From: CAZDDI01 sp964504195
Lineage (GTDB): Bacteria; Chloroflexota; Anaerolineae; B4-G1; SLSP01
DNA length: 64,000 nt
Reading direction: 5' to 3'
Assembly: GCA_964504195.1 (NCBI GenBank)
Contig: CAZDDI010000006.1
Coordinates: 1-64,000 of the forward strand
Shown here: positions 50,661-57,650 of the stretch, piece by piece
Layout: every line of letters starts with the position of its first letter
Position numbering within the stretch: the first letter of the stretch is position 1
Program-made: the position numbers and the translations under genes
The notes under the pieces: model-generated
Databases searched by the model: none
What the model was told of the DNA's origin: nothing
Seen by the model: the letters and a program-made list of their open reading frames with translations, nothing else

Positions 50661-50900
50661 CTAACCGTTAGACTTCAGCGGCGCGGCGTCGGTAACCGGT
50701 TCGCTGAGTGTGCCTGCTGTAGCCGCGTCCGCTGCAACTAGGCGAAGCCGCATTTGAAAACAATCTCGATGCGGATGAGCACAATACAGATAGTGATGTA
50801 CTGGCGTGCGTTGCAGATACTTACAGCCCGTAGACGCACAACCTAAAACCCGCCAACCAGTTACCGGGCAGATTTGTGGAAATACTGAGTGCTCATCCAT
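50661..50900 (-). CDS. Small Cys-rich protein (79 aa)
   Basis: A 79-residue protein with five spaced cysteines in the first half (CPVTGWRVLGCASTGCKYL, then CAHPHRDC), suggesting a zinc-binding knuckle. The ATG at 50900 is preferred over an upstream GTG, with GGCGGA upstream, from a TTAGGCGGAA segment related to the palindrome family. Function unknown. Confidence 0.6.
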   Translation of the reverse strand: MDEHSVFPQICPVTGWRVLGCASTGCKYLQRTPVHHYLYCAHPHRDCFQMRLRLVAADAATAGTLSEPVTDAAPLKSNG

Positions 50901-50922
50901 AATGATTCCGCCTAACACGCGC

Positions 50923-51975
50923 TTAACCCGCGTGCCCCCCGATCACCCGCCACTCCGCCTCAATCGCGTCCGCGATAGGCGCAGGCAACACCCCCGCCGC
51001 TTTCGCGTGGCGGATGCTCCGAAATTCCCGTACCTGGCCCAGCCCCGGCGCGCGGCGCTCCGGCTGGGACTCGCTCACCGTCTTACCCGATGGACGGCCC
51101 GCGCGCACCAGCATAATGCTCTGATCGCGCTCCGTCACCGCCGATTGCTCTTCCGGCGAGGGCAGCGCCGCCTGCGTATACTCCAACACCGGCCCCCACG
51201 AGCGTCCCGGCAACGCCACACCCCCATTCAACATAATGATCTCCCGCTCCTGCGGGCCGAACTTCACCACCCGCGCCCGCTTTTCTGCGACCCCCAATAG
51301 CCGCCATACCCCTACCAGCAACACCACCGCCATCAACCCGGTGAATACCAGCGGCGCCCACGCCTTCACAGAATTCACCTGCTCCGCGCGCACCAGCGAT
51401 AACTGCTCCTGCTCCACGCGCACCGCCTGGAGCGTGCCCACCGCCTGCAACGCCTGCACCGTCGCCGTAGCCGCCACCGCCCGCGCTTCAGCCGTGGCCG
51501 TGGCCTGCTCTGCGAACACAATCGCCGAGACCGTCGCGGTAGCCTGCGCCGCCTGCGCCGTAGCATAAGCCTGTTGCTGCTGATACCACGCCGTAGCGGT
51601 AGCCTGGGCCTGCTGCGCCTCCACCGTCGTCTGCCATGCCGTAGCCGTAGCCTGGGCCTGCTGCGCCTCCACCGTCGTCTGCCAGGCCCACGCCTCAGCC
51701 GTAGCCGTAGCCTGCACGGCAATCGCCGTAGCCGTTTGCAGCCCATACAACGCGGCGAGCGTGGCCTCCGCTGCGCGCCGCTCCTGCTCCGCGCGCACCG
51801 TATCCACATACAAATCCACCTGGGCTTGCTCAATAGTAGGTTGCAGTGCCGCCGAGGTTACGACAGGCGGCGAGATCATAGCCGGCGTCAACGTCAACGC
51901 GGTATCATTACACGCCATCAGCAACCCGATCAACACGCTCCACACCAGCCCCACCCAGCCGCGCTTTGTCTGCAT
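50923..51975 (-). CDS. Lipoprotein with Ala/Thr/Gln-rich coiled coil and second membrane anchor
   Basis: A 350-residue protein. A lipobox LLMAC near residue 23 follows a signal segment. An unusual Ala/Thr/Gln/Glu-rich region follows (about 60-220) with repeated ATATAEAWAWQTTVEAQQAQ-like units; the DNA repeats with 45-bp identity at about 51600-51690. Then comes one membrane helix (VFTGLMAVVLLVGVW) and a cytoplasmic C-terminal tail of about 105 residues. The long helix would span the periplasm or wall. It lies upstream of the FtsK-like gene. The ATG at 51975 follows GGAGGTATGAG. Confidence 0.7.
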   Translation of the reverse strand: MQTKRGWVGLVWSVLIGLLMACNDTALTLTPAMISPPVVTSAALQPTIEQAQVDLYVDTVRAEQERRAAEATLAALYGLQTATAIAVQATATAEAWAWQTTVEAQQAQATATAWQTTVEAQQAQATATAWYQQQQAYATAQAAQATATVSAIVFAEQATATAEARAVAATATVQALQAVGTLQAVRVEQEQLSLVRAEQVNSVKAWAPLVFTGLMAVVLLVGVWRLLGVAEKRARVVKFGPQEREIIMLNGGVALPGRSWGPVLEYTQAALPSPEEQSAVTERDQSIMLVRAGRPSGKTVSESQPERRAPGLGQVREFRSIRHAKAAGVLPAPIADAIEAEWRVIGGHAG

Positions 51976-51979
51976 CACC

Positions 51980-52435
51980 TCATACCTCCGGATACCACAC
52001 CGCATCTTCACGCGGCGACACCGGGAGCGACCGTTGGGGATGGGGTGCTTGCATATCCCGCAACATACTGAGCACCTGGAGCTGCACCAACTGCTGCACC
52101 AGCGCTTCCGTGCCCCCTGCGGCGAGTTCTGCGCGCGCCGGGTTGTCTCCAAGTCGCTTCCAGCCCGCATTCGGCCCAGACGCCCACTGCGCCCGCTGCG
52201 CCCGCTGCACCCGTAGACGTAGCCAGACATACCCCCCCATCACCGCCAGCAACCCGACAATCACCAGACCCAGGGTCAACACCAACCCCGCGCTAGAAGC
52301 CGCCGCCGTGTGCTGCGCCGTGAGCGCCACCTGCGCCTCCAACACCCGGGCGTGATTCGCCTGGATGCTCGCCACCGCGAACCCGCCACCCACCAGCAAA
52401 GCCAATACCACAATCAGCCCAATTAAAAATGTCAT
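51980..52435 (-). CDS. Two-helix membrane protein
   Basis: A 151-residue protein with two N-terminal membrane segments (LIGLIVVLALLVGGGFAVA and LVLTLGLVIVGLLAVMGGYVW) and a cytoplasmic basic C-terminus that includes ARAELAAGGTEALVQQLVQL. It ends four bases before the lipoprotein gene. Together they look like parts of one envelope structure. Not recognised. Confidence 0.65.
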   Translation of the reverse strand: MTFLIGLIVVLALLVGGGFAVASIQANHARVLEAQVALTAQHTAAASSAGLVLTLGLVIVGLLAVMGGYVWLRLRVQRAQRAQWASGPNAGWKRLGDNPARAELAAGGTEALVQQLVQLQVLSMLRDMQAPHPQRSLPVSPREDAVWYPEV

Positions 52436-52518
52436 CTATCACCCCCACCTGCTTGCCTTTCCCCCGGCCCTGTGCGATAATAAAAGTGGATCAGCGACCA
52501 CCTGTATCCACCCCCCAA

Positions 52519-52553
52519 GGCCCACCGCCCCACCGGTGGGCCTCATTCTTTTT
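52519..52553 (+). terminator. Hairpin with T-rich tail, orientation opposite to genes
   Basis: GGCCCACCG and CGGTGGGCC form a 9-base stem, followed by TCATTCTTTTT on the plus strand. It would stop antisense transcription. It overlaps the stop codon of the 52543 gene. Confidence 0.4.
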
Positions 52554-53124
52554 CTGCCAACCGTACCAGCGATTCAGCAATCACCGCCAACAAGCGCACC
52601 TGCACTTCCGCCTCCGTCGCCCCGTCATCAAACAAATCCAGGGCTATATCAATACGCCGAATTTGTCGCCCACCCCATAACGGCGGCGCTGGCTCATGCT
52701 CATCTACAATCCGCTCCTCTTCACCCATCGCCACGCACCGCACCGCAACACTCTCCGCAGCCTGCGCCAACCACAGCGCCACATTATGCCGCGTCGGTAC
52801 AGGATAAGTATGCTTGTCCAACTCCACCACAATATCCCCACCATCAGCATCACGGTGTAGTTGCACCTTGAACACGAATTTCTGATCGAACGCCCGAAAT
52901 TCCACGCGCGCCCACCACCACTCATCCAGGCAATAGAAAACTTCTGGATTCAATGCTGCTAACTCCGCGCTAGATAACTCCATCTCGCACCGCACAAAGT
53001 CCAGAATAACCGCCTTCATCGCAGCCACCTTAGCAGCCGCCTCCGCCTCTTGCGCCATCAAATACGCCTGCTCTTGCGCCAATAACTCCCGCCCCTGCCG
53101 TAAAATCTTATCTAACCCTGCCAT
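52543..53124 (-). CDS. Hypothetical protein
   Basis: A 193-residue protein with a coiled N-terminal segment (about 1-50), a central mixed region (YCLDEWWWARVEFRAFDQKFVFKV) and a helical C-terminus with DIALDLFDDGATEAEVQVRLL. It has a ribosome site (AGGAGGATCACG). No family recognised. Confidence 0.62.
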   Translation of the reverse strand: MAGLDKILRQGRELLAQEQAYLMAQEAEAAAKVAAMKAVILDFVRCEMELSSAELAALNPEVFYCLDEWWWARVEFRAFDQKFVFKVQLHRDADGGDIVVELDKHTYPVPTRHNVALWLAQAAESVAVRCVAMGEEERIVDEHEPAPPLWGGRQIRRIDIALDLFDDGATEAEVQVRLLAVIAESLVRLAEKE

Positions 53125-53134
53125 CGTGATCCTC

Positions 53135-53359
53135 CTATCCTAAATCTTCCGGTCTAATCGGAGCGCCCACATTGCTCAGCAGCCAGGCGATCCGCTGCAA
53201 CTCATGCAACGCCTGCGCCTGGCGTCGCAACGTCTCCGTCCGATCCAACGCCATCCCCTCCACCAGCGGCGTCAGCAGCCGGATGCCGCGCATCGCAGCC
53301 TCGGCGGCCTGATCGCGCACCTCCTTCGCTGCATTCGGCCACGGCCGGCGTCCGGTCAT
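53135..53359 (-). CDS. Small helical protein (74 aa)
   Basis: A 74-residue protein of mainly helical sequence (NAAKEVRDQAAEAAMRGIRLL, RRQAQALHELQRIAWLL). The ATG at 53359 overlaps the upstream stop as ATGA; the longer frame is not supported. Not recognised. Confidence 0.62.
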   Translation of the reverse strand: MTGRRPWPNAAKEVRDQAAEAAMRGIRLLTPLVEGMALDRTETLRRQAQALHELQRIAWLLSNVGAPIRPEDLG

Positions 53360-53661
53360 CGCCCCTCCCGCGCCAACTGCTGCGCCCGGCGGCGCCGCTG
53401 CACATGCCGCCACCACGAGCCGAGTACCATCCAAAAGCCAGAGGCCGCAAACGCCCCTAGCATCCCCAGCGCACACGGCCACGCCACCACCGCCATCGCG
53501 CCCAGCGTTACCGCAGTCCCCACCACCACGAGCAACGCCGTATACCCCTCGTCATAGCCATGCTGCTCCAACCACGCCACCACCAGGTTGTAAATAAAAC
53601 CAAAGCCAAAAAGCAGCCCATAAATCAGCCCGATCTTGTCCCAATTTGTCACAGATTCCAT
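53356..53661 (-). CDS. Small polytopic membrane protein
   Basis: A 101-residue protein with two to three membrane helices (IYGLLFGFGFIYNLVVAWL, ALLVVVGTAVTLGAMAVVA, and ALGMLGAFAASGFWMVL) and a strongly basic C-terminal tail (HVQRRRRAQQ). It is coupled to the downstream gene by ATGA. Not recognised. Confidence 0.65.
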   Translation of the reverse strand: MESVTNWDKIGLIYGLLFGFGFIYNLVVAWLEQHGYDEGYTALLVVVGTAVTLGAMAVVAWPCALGMLGAFAASGFWMVLGSWWRHVQRRRRAQQLAREGR

Positions 53662-53689
53662 GTTTGCTCATCCTCACCTTACAATGAAT

Positions 53690-53875
53690 TTAACCTGAAC
53701 GCTCGAACAACTGCCGTTGCGCGGGAGTCTCATTCACAAACTGCAACACATACGCATCCACTCGCCGCTCCAACTCCCTGGCCCGCGCCAACGCCGTGCG
53801 CGTGCGAACCGTAAAAAACTCTTGCTGCGCCTCGCGCATCTCACGCACCAGAGCTACAAACTCGGTCTGCTTCAT
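53690..53875 (-). CDS. Small charged helical protein (61 aa)
   Basis: A 61-residue protein, Arg/Glu-rich and coiled (VREMREAQQEFFTVRTRT). The ATG has GGAGGGGAAGGGG upstream. It follows the palindrome at 53901. Function unknown. Confidence 0.6.
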   Translation of the reverse strand: MKQTEFVALVREMREAQQEFFTVRTRTALARARELERRVDAYVLQFVNETPAQRQLFERSG

Positions 53876-53900
53876 CCCCTTCCCCTCCGCACCTTAAAAC

Positions 53901-53925
53901 CTTCCGCTAATTCCCATTAGCGGAA
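53901..53925 (-). repeat. Dispersed prophage palindrome, best-matching copy 12
   Basis: Arms TTCCGCTAAT and ATTAGCGGAA are perfect 10-base complements around a TCCC centre, five bases after the integrase 2 stop, followed on the minus strand by GGTTTTAA. It is the clearest member of the family and defines its consensus. Confidence 0.85.
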
Positions 53926-53930
53926 CATAA

Positions 53931-55310
53931 TTACCGCTTACCGCGGCGCTGCCGCGGCGCCGCCGGTTGCGCCTCTGCGCTGGCCGTAGCCGCCGCCAAA
54001 ATCTCCATGAGCGGCGCGCTGGGATTCTCAGCCGCCATATCCACCCAATCAATATACGCGCCGGTGATCTTAGAATCCGCGTGCCCCATGCTATACGCCA
54101 GCACCTCCCGGTTCACATCCTTGCCCTTTTTCTCCACATACAACGTGGCGTAAGTGTGCCGGAGCGCGTGGCAGCTCACCCCCTCGCGCTTCAGCCCCGC
54201 CGCCTCCAGATACACATCCACCCGCTGGCGAATCGAGCGCTGACTTAACCGCGTGCCCCAGTCATCCCCGCGATGCAACGACACAAACAACGCGGTCTCA
54301 TTGAACTTGTACAGCGCCCGCATCCGCAACCACATATCCAGTTCCGTCTGCATCTCCGGGCGCAGAATAATCGTGCGCGGCTTATCGCCCTTGCCCAGCA
54401 GCTGTAGCGTGCCCTGCTCGCCCCGCGCATTGGGTTCGTAATCTTCCAGATTCAACCGCTGCACCTCAATATTCCGCAACCCATGCAACATCATCAAATC
54501 AATCATCACCCGATCGCGCACCGCTGCCGCCTTCTTATCGGGATTGTCGGCGTTCAAATACACCCCCACCACCGTCGCCAGCAAACGCTGGGCCTGCCGC
54601 TCAGTGAGCGCCTTGATCTTCTCCACTGCCGACCGCTGATCTTGCGGCATCCGCACCACCGTGTCCATATCCTCCAGCGGATTCCCATAAGTGAGCCGCC
54701 GCTTCCTGGTGAAGGTGAAAAATGTGTTCAGGCTCGAGCGCTTCTTGCCCAACGTGGCCGGGCTATAACTGCCATCCGTGGCGCGCGGATTGCGCGAACC
54801 GGTATACTGCGCGTGCCCCGGCGCTACCAGATGCTCCATGAACGCCTGCGTCACTTCGGGCAACACCAGCAACAGCGGAATCCCCTCCGCCGTCTCCTGC
54901 TCCAAGCGCTCCCACAGCGCCCACAACGCCTCTGGGCCAGCAAACCACTCCGGGAGGGGCGGCAACTCCTGCTCTACCAGCCAGCGCAAAAACTGCTCGG
55001 CATCGCTCAGGTAAGATTCCACTGTGCGCGGCGAGGGGCGCCGCTTGCGCGGGGCTACATTCTGCATAATCCAGGCTTCAAACGCCTCTAAAATCTGTGG
55101 AATATCCGCACTCGTCACCGGCGTGGTGGGGTTGATGCCCTGCCAGACCTGCGGCGTCCCGCTGGGGCGGGTGGGGCGTTCGGCCAGCGTCGTCACCTCA
55201 TCGCCGCGGGCGGGCACATCCACCACCCCCGCCGAGCCGAACAAGTCGGTAGCTGCGACCTCGACAAACTCAACGTCTATCACATCCACATCTGGTTGCT
55301 GCATCGTCAC
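53931..55310 (-). CDS. Tyrosine recombinase 2 (XerC/D-like)
   Basis: A 459-residue recombinase with an N-terminal core-binding domain (about 75-205). The catalytic residues are R279 (HGLRNIE), K307 (GKGDK), H381-x-x-R384 (HALRHTY), H410 (MGHADS) and Y419 (GAYID). It differs from integrase 1 and is longer, with an N-terminal acidic extension of about 70 residues. It starts with GTG in a GTGA overlap; the ATG at 55304 is an alternative. Far from attL, it could resolve multimers of a circular form or catalyse a DNA inversion. Confidence 0.9.
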   Translation of the reverse strand: MTMQQPDVDVIDVEFVEVAATDLFGSAGVVDVPARGDEVTTLAERPTRPSGTPQVWQGINPTTPVTSADIPQILEAFEAWIMQNVAPRKRRPSPRTVESYLSDAEQFLRWLVEQELPPLPEWFAGPEALWALWERLEQETAEGIPLLLVLPEVTQAFMEHLVAPGHAQYTGSRNPRATDGSYSPATLGKKRSSLNTFFTFTRKRRLTYGNPLEDMDTVVRMPQDQRSAVEKIKALTERQAQRLLATVVGVYLNADNPDKKAAAVRDRVMIDLMMLHGLRNIEVQRLNLEDYEPNARGEQGTLQLLGKGDKPRTIILRPEMQTELDMWLRMRALYKFNETALFVSLHRGDDWGTRLSQRSIRQRVDVYLEAAGLKREGVSCHALRHTYATLYVEKKGKDVNREVLAYSMGHADSKITGAYIDWVDMAAENPSAPLMEILAAATASAEAQPAAPRQRRGKR

Positions 55311-55474
55311 ACCCCCACCAGGGGGAGAGCGTCACCCCAATGGACGCTCTCCCCAGCCACAAGGAGGAAACCCGACCCGCGCAACGCGAGCCACGCCCCG
55401 CTTGGAGACTCGAACTCCACCCGGCGACCCTTGCGGAGCACCCGTACCAAAGCTGCCTCAAAAGCGGTCTGCAT
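55307..55474 (-). CDS. Small protein upstream of recombinase 2 (55 aa)
   Basis: A 55-residue ORF with an N-terminal basic helix (ALVRVLRKGRRVEF) and a beta-rich second half (AWLALRGSGFLLVAGESV). The ATG at 55474 has GGGAG seven bases upstream, and its stop overlaps the recombinase start as GTGA. Coupling on both sides supports it as a real gene. Function unknown. Confidence 0.62.
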   Translation of the reverse strand: MQTAFEAALVRVLRKGRRVEFESPSGAWLALRGSGFLLVAGESVHWGDALPLVGV

Positions 55475-55580
55475 CCCGCCGCTCCCGTCTGCCAGCGCTC
55501 ACCCACAACGCCGCATACAACAACACCGCTACCGCACCCACCACCACCCCCGCGCCAAAAGCCAGCAGCAGCCCGCTCAC
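55458..55580 (-). CDS. Small single-pass membrane protein (40 aa)
   Basis: A 40-residue ORF: one hydrophobic helix (LLLAFGAGVVVGAVAVLL) and a basic tail (GRRERRDADRF). The GTG start overlaps the upstream stop as GTGA. It overlaps the next gene's start by 17 bases. Function unknown. Confidence 0.58.
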   Translation of the reverse strand: MSGLLLAFGAGVVVGAVAVLLYAALWVSAGRRERRDADRF

Positions 55581-55798
55581 TGCACACCGCCTGCGGTGGT
55601 CGCCGCCCCGGGAAACGCCCCCAACGGTAACGCCCCGCGCTGCTCCAAAGCCTCGCGCAGCAAGCGCACCGCCATAATCCGCGCATCCTCAATCCCCTGG
55701 CGCCGCGTCTCATTTCCCAAAGCCACTGAAATTTCCACATCAAATCCAACAGATCGTGAAAGGGTTATTTTTGCAGGGATTCGCCATACATCCTTCAT
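55577..55798 (-). CDS. First gene of the leftward early operon (73 aa)
   Basis: A 73-residue protein with a beta-rich start (VWRIPAKITLSRSVGFDVEISV) and a helical part (DARIMAVRLLREALEQ). GGGAGG lies upstream of the ATG. Its promoter region contains the repressor operators, so it is the first product of the early leftward transcript. Not recognised. Confidence 0.65.
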   Translation of the reverse strand: MKDVWRIPAKITLSRSVGFDVEISVALGNETRRQGIEDARIMAVRLLREALEQRGALPLGAFPGAATTAGGVQ

Positions 55799-55815
55799 GT
55801 GTACCTCCCGTAATG

Positions 55816-55913
55816 CTTACAACTGTAAGTAGTATATATCCACTTGCAGTTGTAAGCACATGATAAATGACCCATATTTTATATGACATTCATCCATCGC
55901 TTACCACTGTAAG
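55816..55913. promoter_or_regulatory. Three repressor operators in the divergent early region
   Basis: Palindromic sites CTTACAACTGTAAG (55816-55829), CTTGCAGTTGTAAG (55843-55856) and CTTACCACTGTAAG (55900-55913), consensus CTTAC-N4-GTAAG. They lie between the leftward early genes and the rightward repressor gene, as expected for a CI-type switch. A TATACT-like -10 between the first two could drive the leftward operon. Confidence 0.82.
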
Positions 55914-55931
55914 TGATTAAAAGTGTAAACT

Positions 55932-56378
55932 ATGATTATGTCAGACTTTACAGATTGGATAAAAGAAGAACTTACTCTTCGAGGATGGACTCAAAACGAC
56001 CTTGCGCGAAGAGCTAATATATCTTCTGGGGGGTTGTCATTGATTATGACAGAACAACGGGGGATAACCGCAAGTGTATGCAGGTCTATCTCACGCGCAT
56101 TGAAACTGCCAGAGGAGGAAGTCTTCCGCCGGGCGGGGCTGCTCAGCGACAAAAAAACGCCCATCGTTGCCGATGAGCGTGAAAAACTAAGCGTGAAAAT
56201 AATGCTGGATCTACTGAAACACCTTAGCCAACTCGATGAACGCGAACAACAAGATGTTCTGGCCTACGTTCTACGATCACAACAGCATACGGACGCGCGT
56301 GTACCACAGGTGCGCGGCAAATCGCGCGATACCGCACCCACCCACAAAACCCTCGCGGCCACCAGCGATAGTGAATGA
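55932..56378 (+). CDS. CI-like repressor with N-terminal HTH (XRE)
   Basis: A 148-residue protein. An XRE-type HTH occupies about residues 12-68 (GWTQNDLARRANISSGGLSLI). A helical middle (LSVKIMLDLLKHLSQLDERE) and a polar tail follow. It has no LexA-type peptidase domain, so induction would not be by self-cleavage. No Shine-Dalgarno sequence is present, and a TAAACT box ends just before the ATG, so the mRNA may be leaderless. The ATG at 55938 is an alternative start. The operators next to it suggest autoregulation. Confidence 0.85.
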   Translation: MIMSDFTDWIKEELTLRGWTQNDLARRANISSGGLSLIMTEQRGITASVCRSISRALKLPEEEVFRRAGLLSDKKTPIVADEREKLSVKIMLDLLKHLSQLDEREQQDVLAYVLRSQQHTDARVPQVRGKSRDTAPTHKTLAATSDSE

Positions 56379-56499
56379 GCAAGACCAACCAAATTGTCAA
56401 CGTATGCAGCCAGTGTTTTATAGAACGCATGACCTAAGTATACCCTAAATTGATCAAAAAGACACTTACAAAACCGTTAAAAATCTGTCTACACCTGTA

Positions 56500-57090
56500 A
56501 TGAAAACTAAAACTAAATCCCGCATCCCACCCAAAAAGCGACTCACATTAGGCAATGCGCTCATCATCCTCTGCACTCTCTGTTGCTGCATCACCTGCAT
56601 CGGCACCGCCATTGATAACAGCCTGCGCAGCGCGGGGCTGCTTCCTACCCACACCCCCACGGCCACAGCTACCAATACTGCCACGCCAGGCCCTACCCGT
56701 ACCCCACGCCCCACCCGTACCCCACGCCCCACCCATACGCCGCGCCCCGTCCCCACCCGCATCCCCACCCGTACCCCTATCCCCACGCCCACCCCCATCA
56801 GCGGCCCCTACGTCATCATCAGCGCAGTCAACAAAATCGCCGAGCACGTCACCCTCAGCAACCTCGGCGACCAGGCGCAAGACCTAAGCGGCTGGGTACT
56901 CGTCAGCGAACGCGGCAACCAACGCTGCCGGCTCAACGGCATTCTCCAACCCCAAACGACCCTCCGCATCTACGCCCAAACCGGCGTAGACGGCTACAAC
57001 TGCGGCTTCACAGACAACATCTGGAACGACTCCGAACACGATCCAGCCGTGCTCTATAACCCAGCAGGCCAAGAAATTGATCGCTACTAA
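56500..57090 (+). CDS. Membrane-anchored lamin-tail domain protein (moron)
   Basis: A 196-residue protein with an N-terminal membrane helix or signal anchor (about residues 20-42, Cys-rich), a long Pro/Thr-rich linker with TRTPRPT-type repeats, and a C-terminal lamin-tail-like beta domain (VTLSNLGDQAQDLSGWVL ... GFTDNIWNDSEHDPAVLY). Such domains are common on bacterial surface proteins. Its own transcription direction, different from the lytic block, and its position beside attR mark it as lysogenic-conversion cargo. The ribosome site is weak. Confidence 0.78.
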   Translation: MKTKTKSRIPPKKRLTLGNALIILCTLCCCITCIGTAIDNSLRSAGLLPTHTPTATATNTATPGPTRTPRPTRTPRPTHTPRPVPTRIPTRTPIPTPTPISGPYVIISAVNKIAEHVTLSNLGDQAQDLSGWVLVSERGNQRCRLNGILQPQTTLRIYAQTGVDGYNCGFTDNIWNDSEHDPAVLYNPAGQEIDRY

Positions 57091-57125
57091 TCATTTATCT
57101 CCCTATAGGAGACTCTTATTTGAAA

Positions 57126-57192
57126 AAGTGGTGAGAACGGTGAGAGTGGTGTAAATCGCAATTCTCACCGGTCTCACCGGTCTCACCACTTC
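57126..57192. repeat. Iteron set C, left part: GGTGAG inverted cluster
   Basis: AAGTGGTGAGAACGGTGAGA on the left faces TCTCACCGGTCTCACC and TCTCACCACTT on the right, forming a large imperfect palindrome built from GGTGAG units, with a centre of about 16 bases. Confidence 0.75.
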
Positions 57193-57261
57193 GCGGGATA
57201 AGATACCCCTATAGGAATAAAAGAACCCTCCAAAAGTGACGCCATCCCTAAAAATGGCCTA

Positions 57262-57306
57262 AAAACAGGGGTAAAGTGGGGGAAAAAGCCCAAAAACAGG
57301 GGTAAA
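57262..57306 (+). repeat. Direct repeat AAAAACAGGGGTAAA (two copies)
   Basis: Identical 15-base units at 57262-57276 and 57292-57306, spaced about 30 bases start to start, i.e. about three helix turns. They lie between the two GGTGAG clusters. Confidence 0.75.
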
Positions 57307-57347
57307 ATGATGGGTCTCGCTTAACCCCAAAACCGGCGATTTAGATT

Positions 57348-57481
57348 CCTCACCACTTTTAGCGAAAATCCTCACCACTTTTGTGGTAAGAGCCTAAAAA
57401 AGTGGTGAGGAAAATTCCTCACCACTTTTAGGCTGCGCGGTCACAAAAGTGGTGAGGAAACCGGTGAGGCCACCGGTGAGG
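57348..57481. repeat. Iteron set C, right part: CCTCACCACTTTT array
   Basis: The 13-base unit CCTCACCACTTTT occurs three times forward (57348, 57370, 57417) and twice inverted (57398, 57445), followed by two CCGGTGAGG half-units (57461, 57473). The whole 57091-57503 stretch holds no ORF. It resembles an iteron origin or a centromere. Confidence 0.82.
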
Positions 57482-57503
57482 CAACGCGGGAGCAGCAAAC
57501 AAC

Positions 57504-57529
57504 TTCCGCGTAGTCCCATTAGCGGCAAC
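57504..57529. repeat. Dispersed prophage palindrome, copy 13
   Basis: TTCCGCGTAGTCCCATTAGC then GGCAAC: one mismatch in the final arm. It closes the iteron field and is the rightmost member of the family. Confidence 0.75.
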
Positions 57530-57650
57530 AAAAAACAGCCCCCAACAGGCTCTCAAGTACCTTGACACAGACCACGCGGCCTGGAAAAATCCAGACCACG
57601 CGGCTATAGAAAACCTCCATCCGTGAGGGCTACCCTACACCAAACCGCAA

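Noticed and set aside
50976..52216. Several long plus-strand ORFs across the lipoprotein gene
   Set aside because: They are antisense to an Ala/Thr/Gln-rich repeat region in GC-rich DNA. The minus-strand gene has a ribosome site, lipobox and membrane helix.
51976..52230. N-terminal extension of the lipoprotein gene to 52230
   Set aside because: The extra 85 residues are Arg/Cys/Ser-rich antisense-like sequence overlapping the upstream membrane gene. The ATG at 51975 has a good ribosome site and starts a signal peptide.
53204..55091. Plus-strand ORFs opposite recombinase 2 and the small membrane genes
   Set aside because: Codon pattern is that of the antisense strand and no ribosome sites are present. 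The recombinase catalytic residues prove the minus frame.
15306..57529. GGAAC in the palindromes as an ECF-type -35 element for the phage sigma factor
   Set aside because: The GGAAC strand mostly points against the genes, no constant -10 element is found at 15-17 bases, and the palindromic nature explains the motif. It remains possible but unsupported.
15306..57529. All palindrome copies as Rho-independent terminators
   Set aside because: Only three copies (25185, 29553, 53901) are followed by a T-run, offset by two G. Most lead directly into a Shine-Dalgarno sequence, so a general terminator role does not fit.
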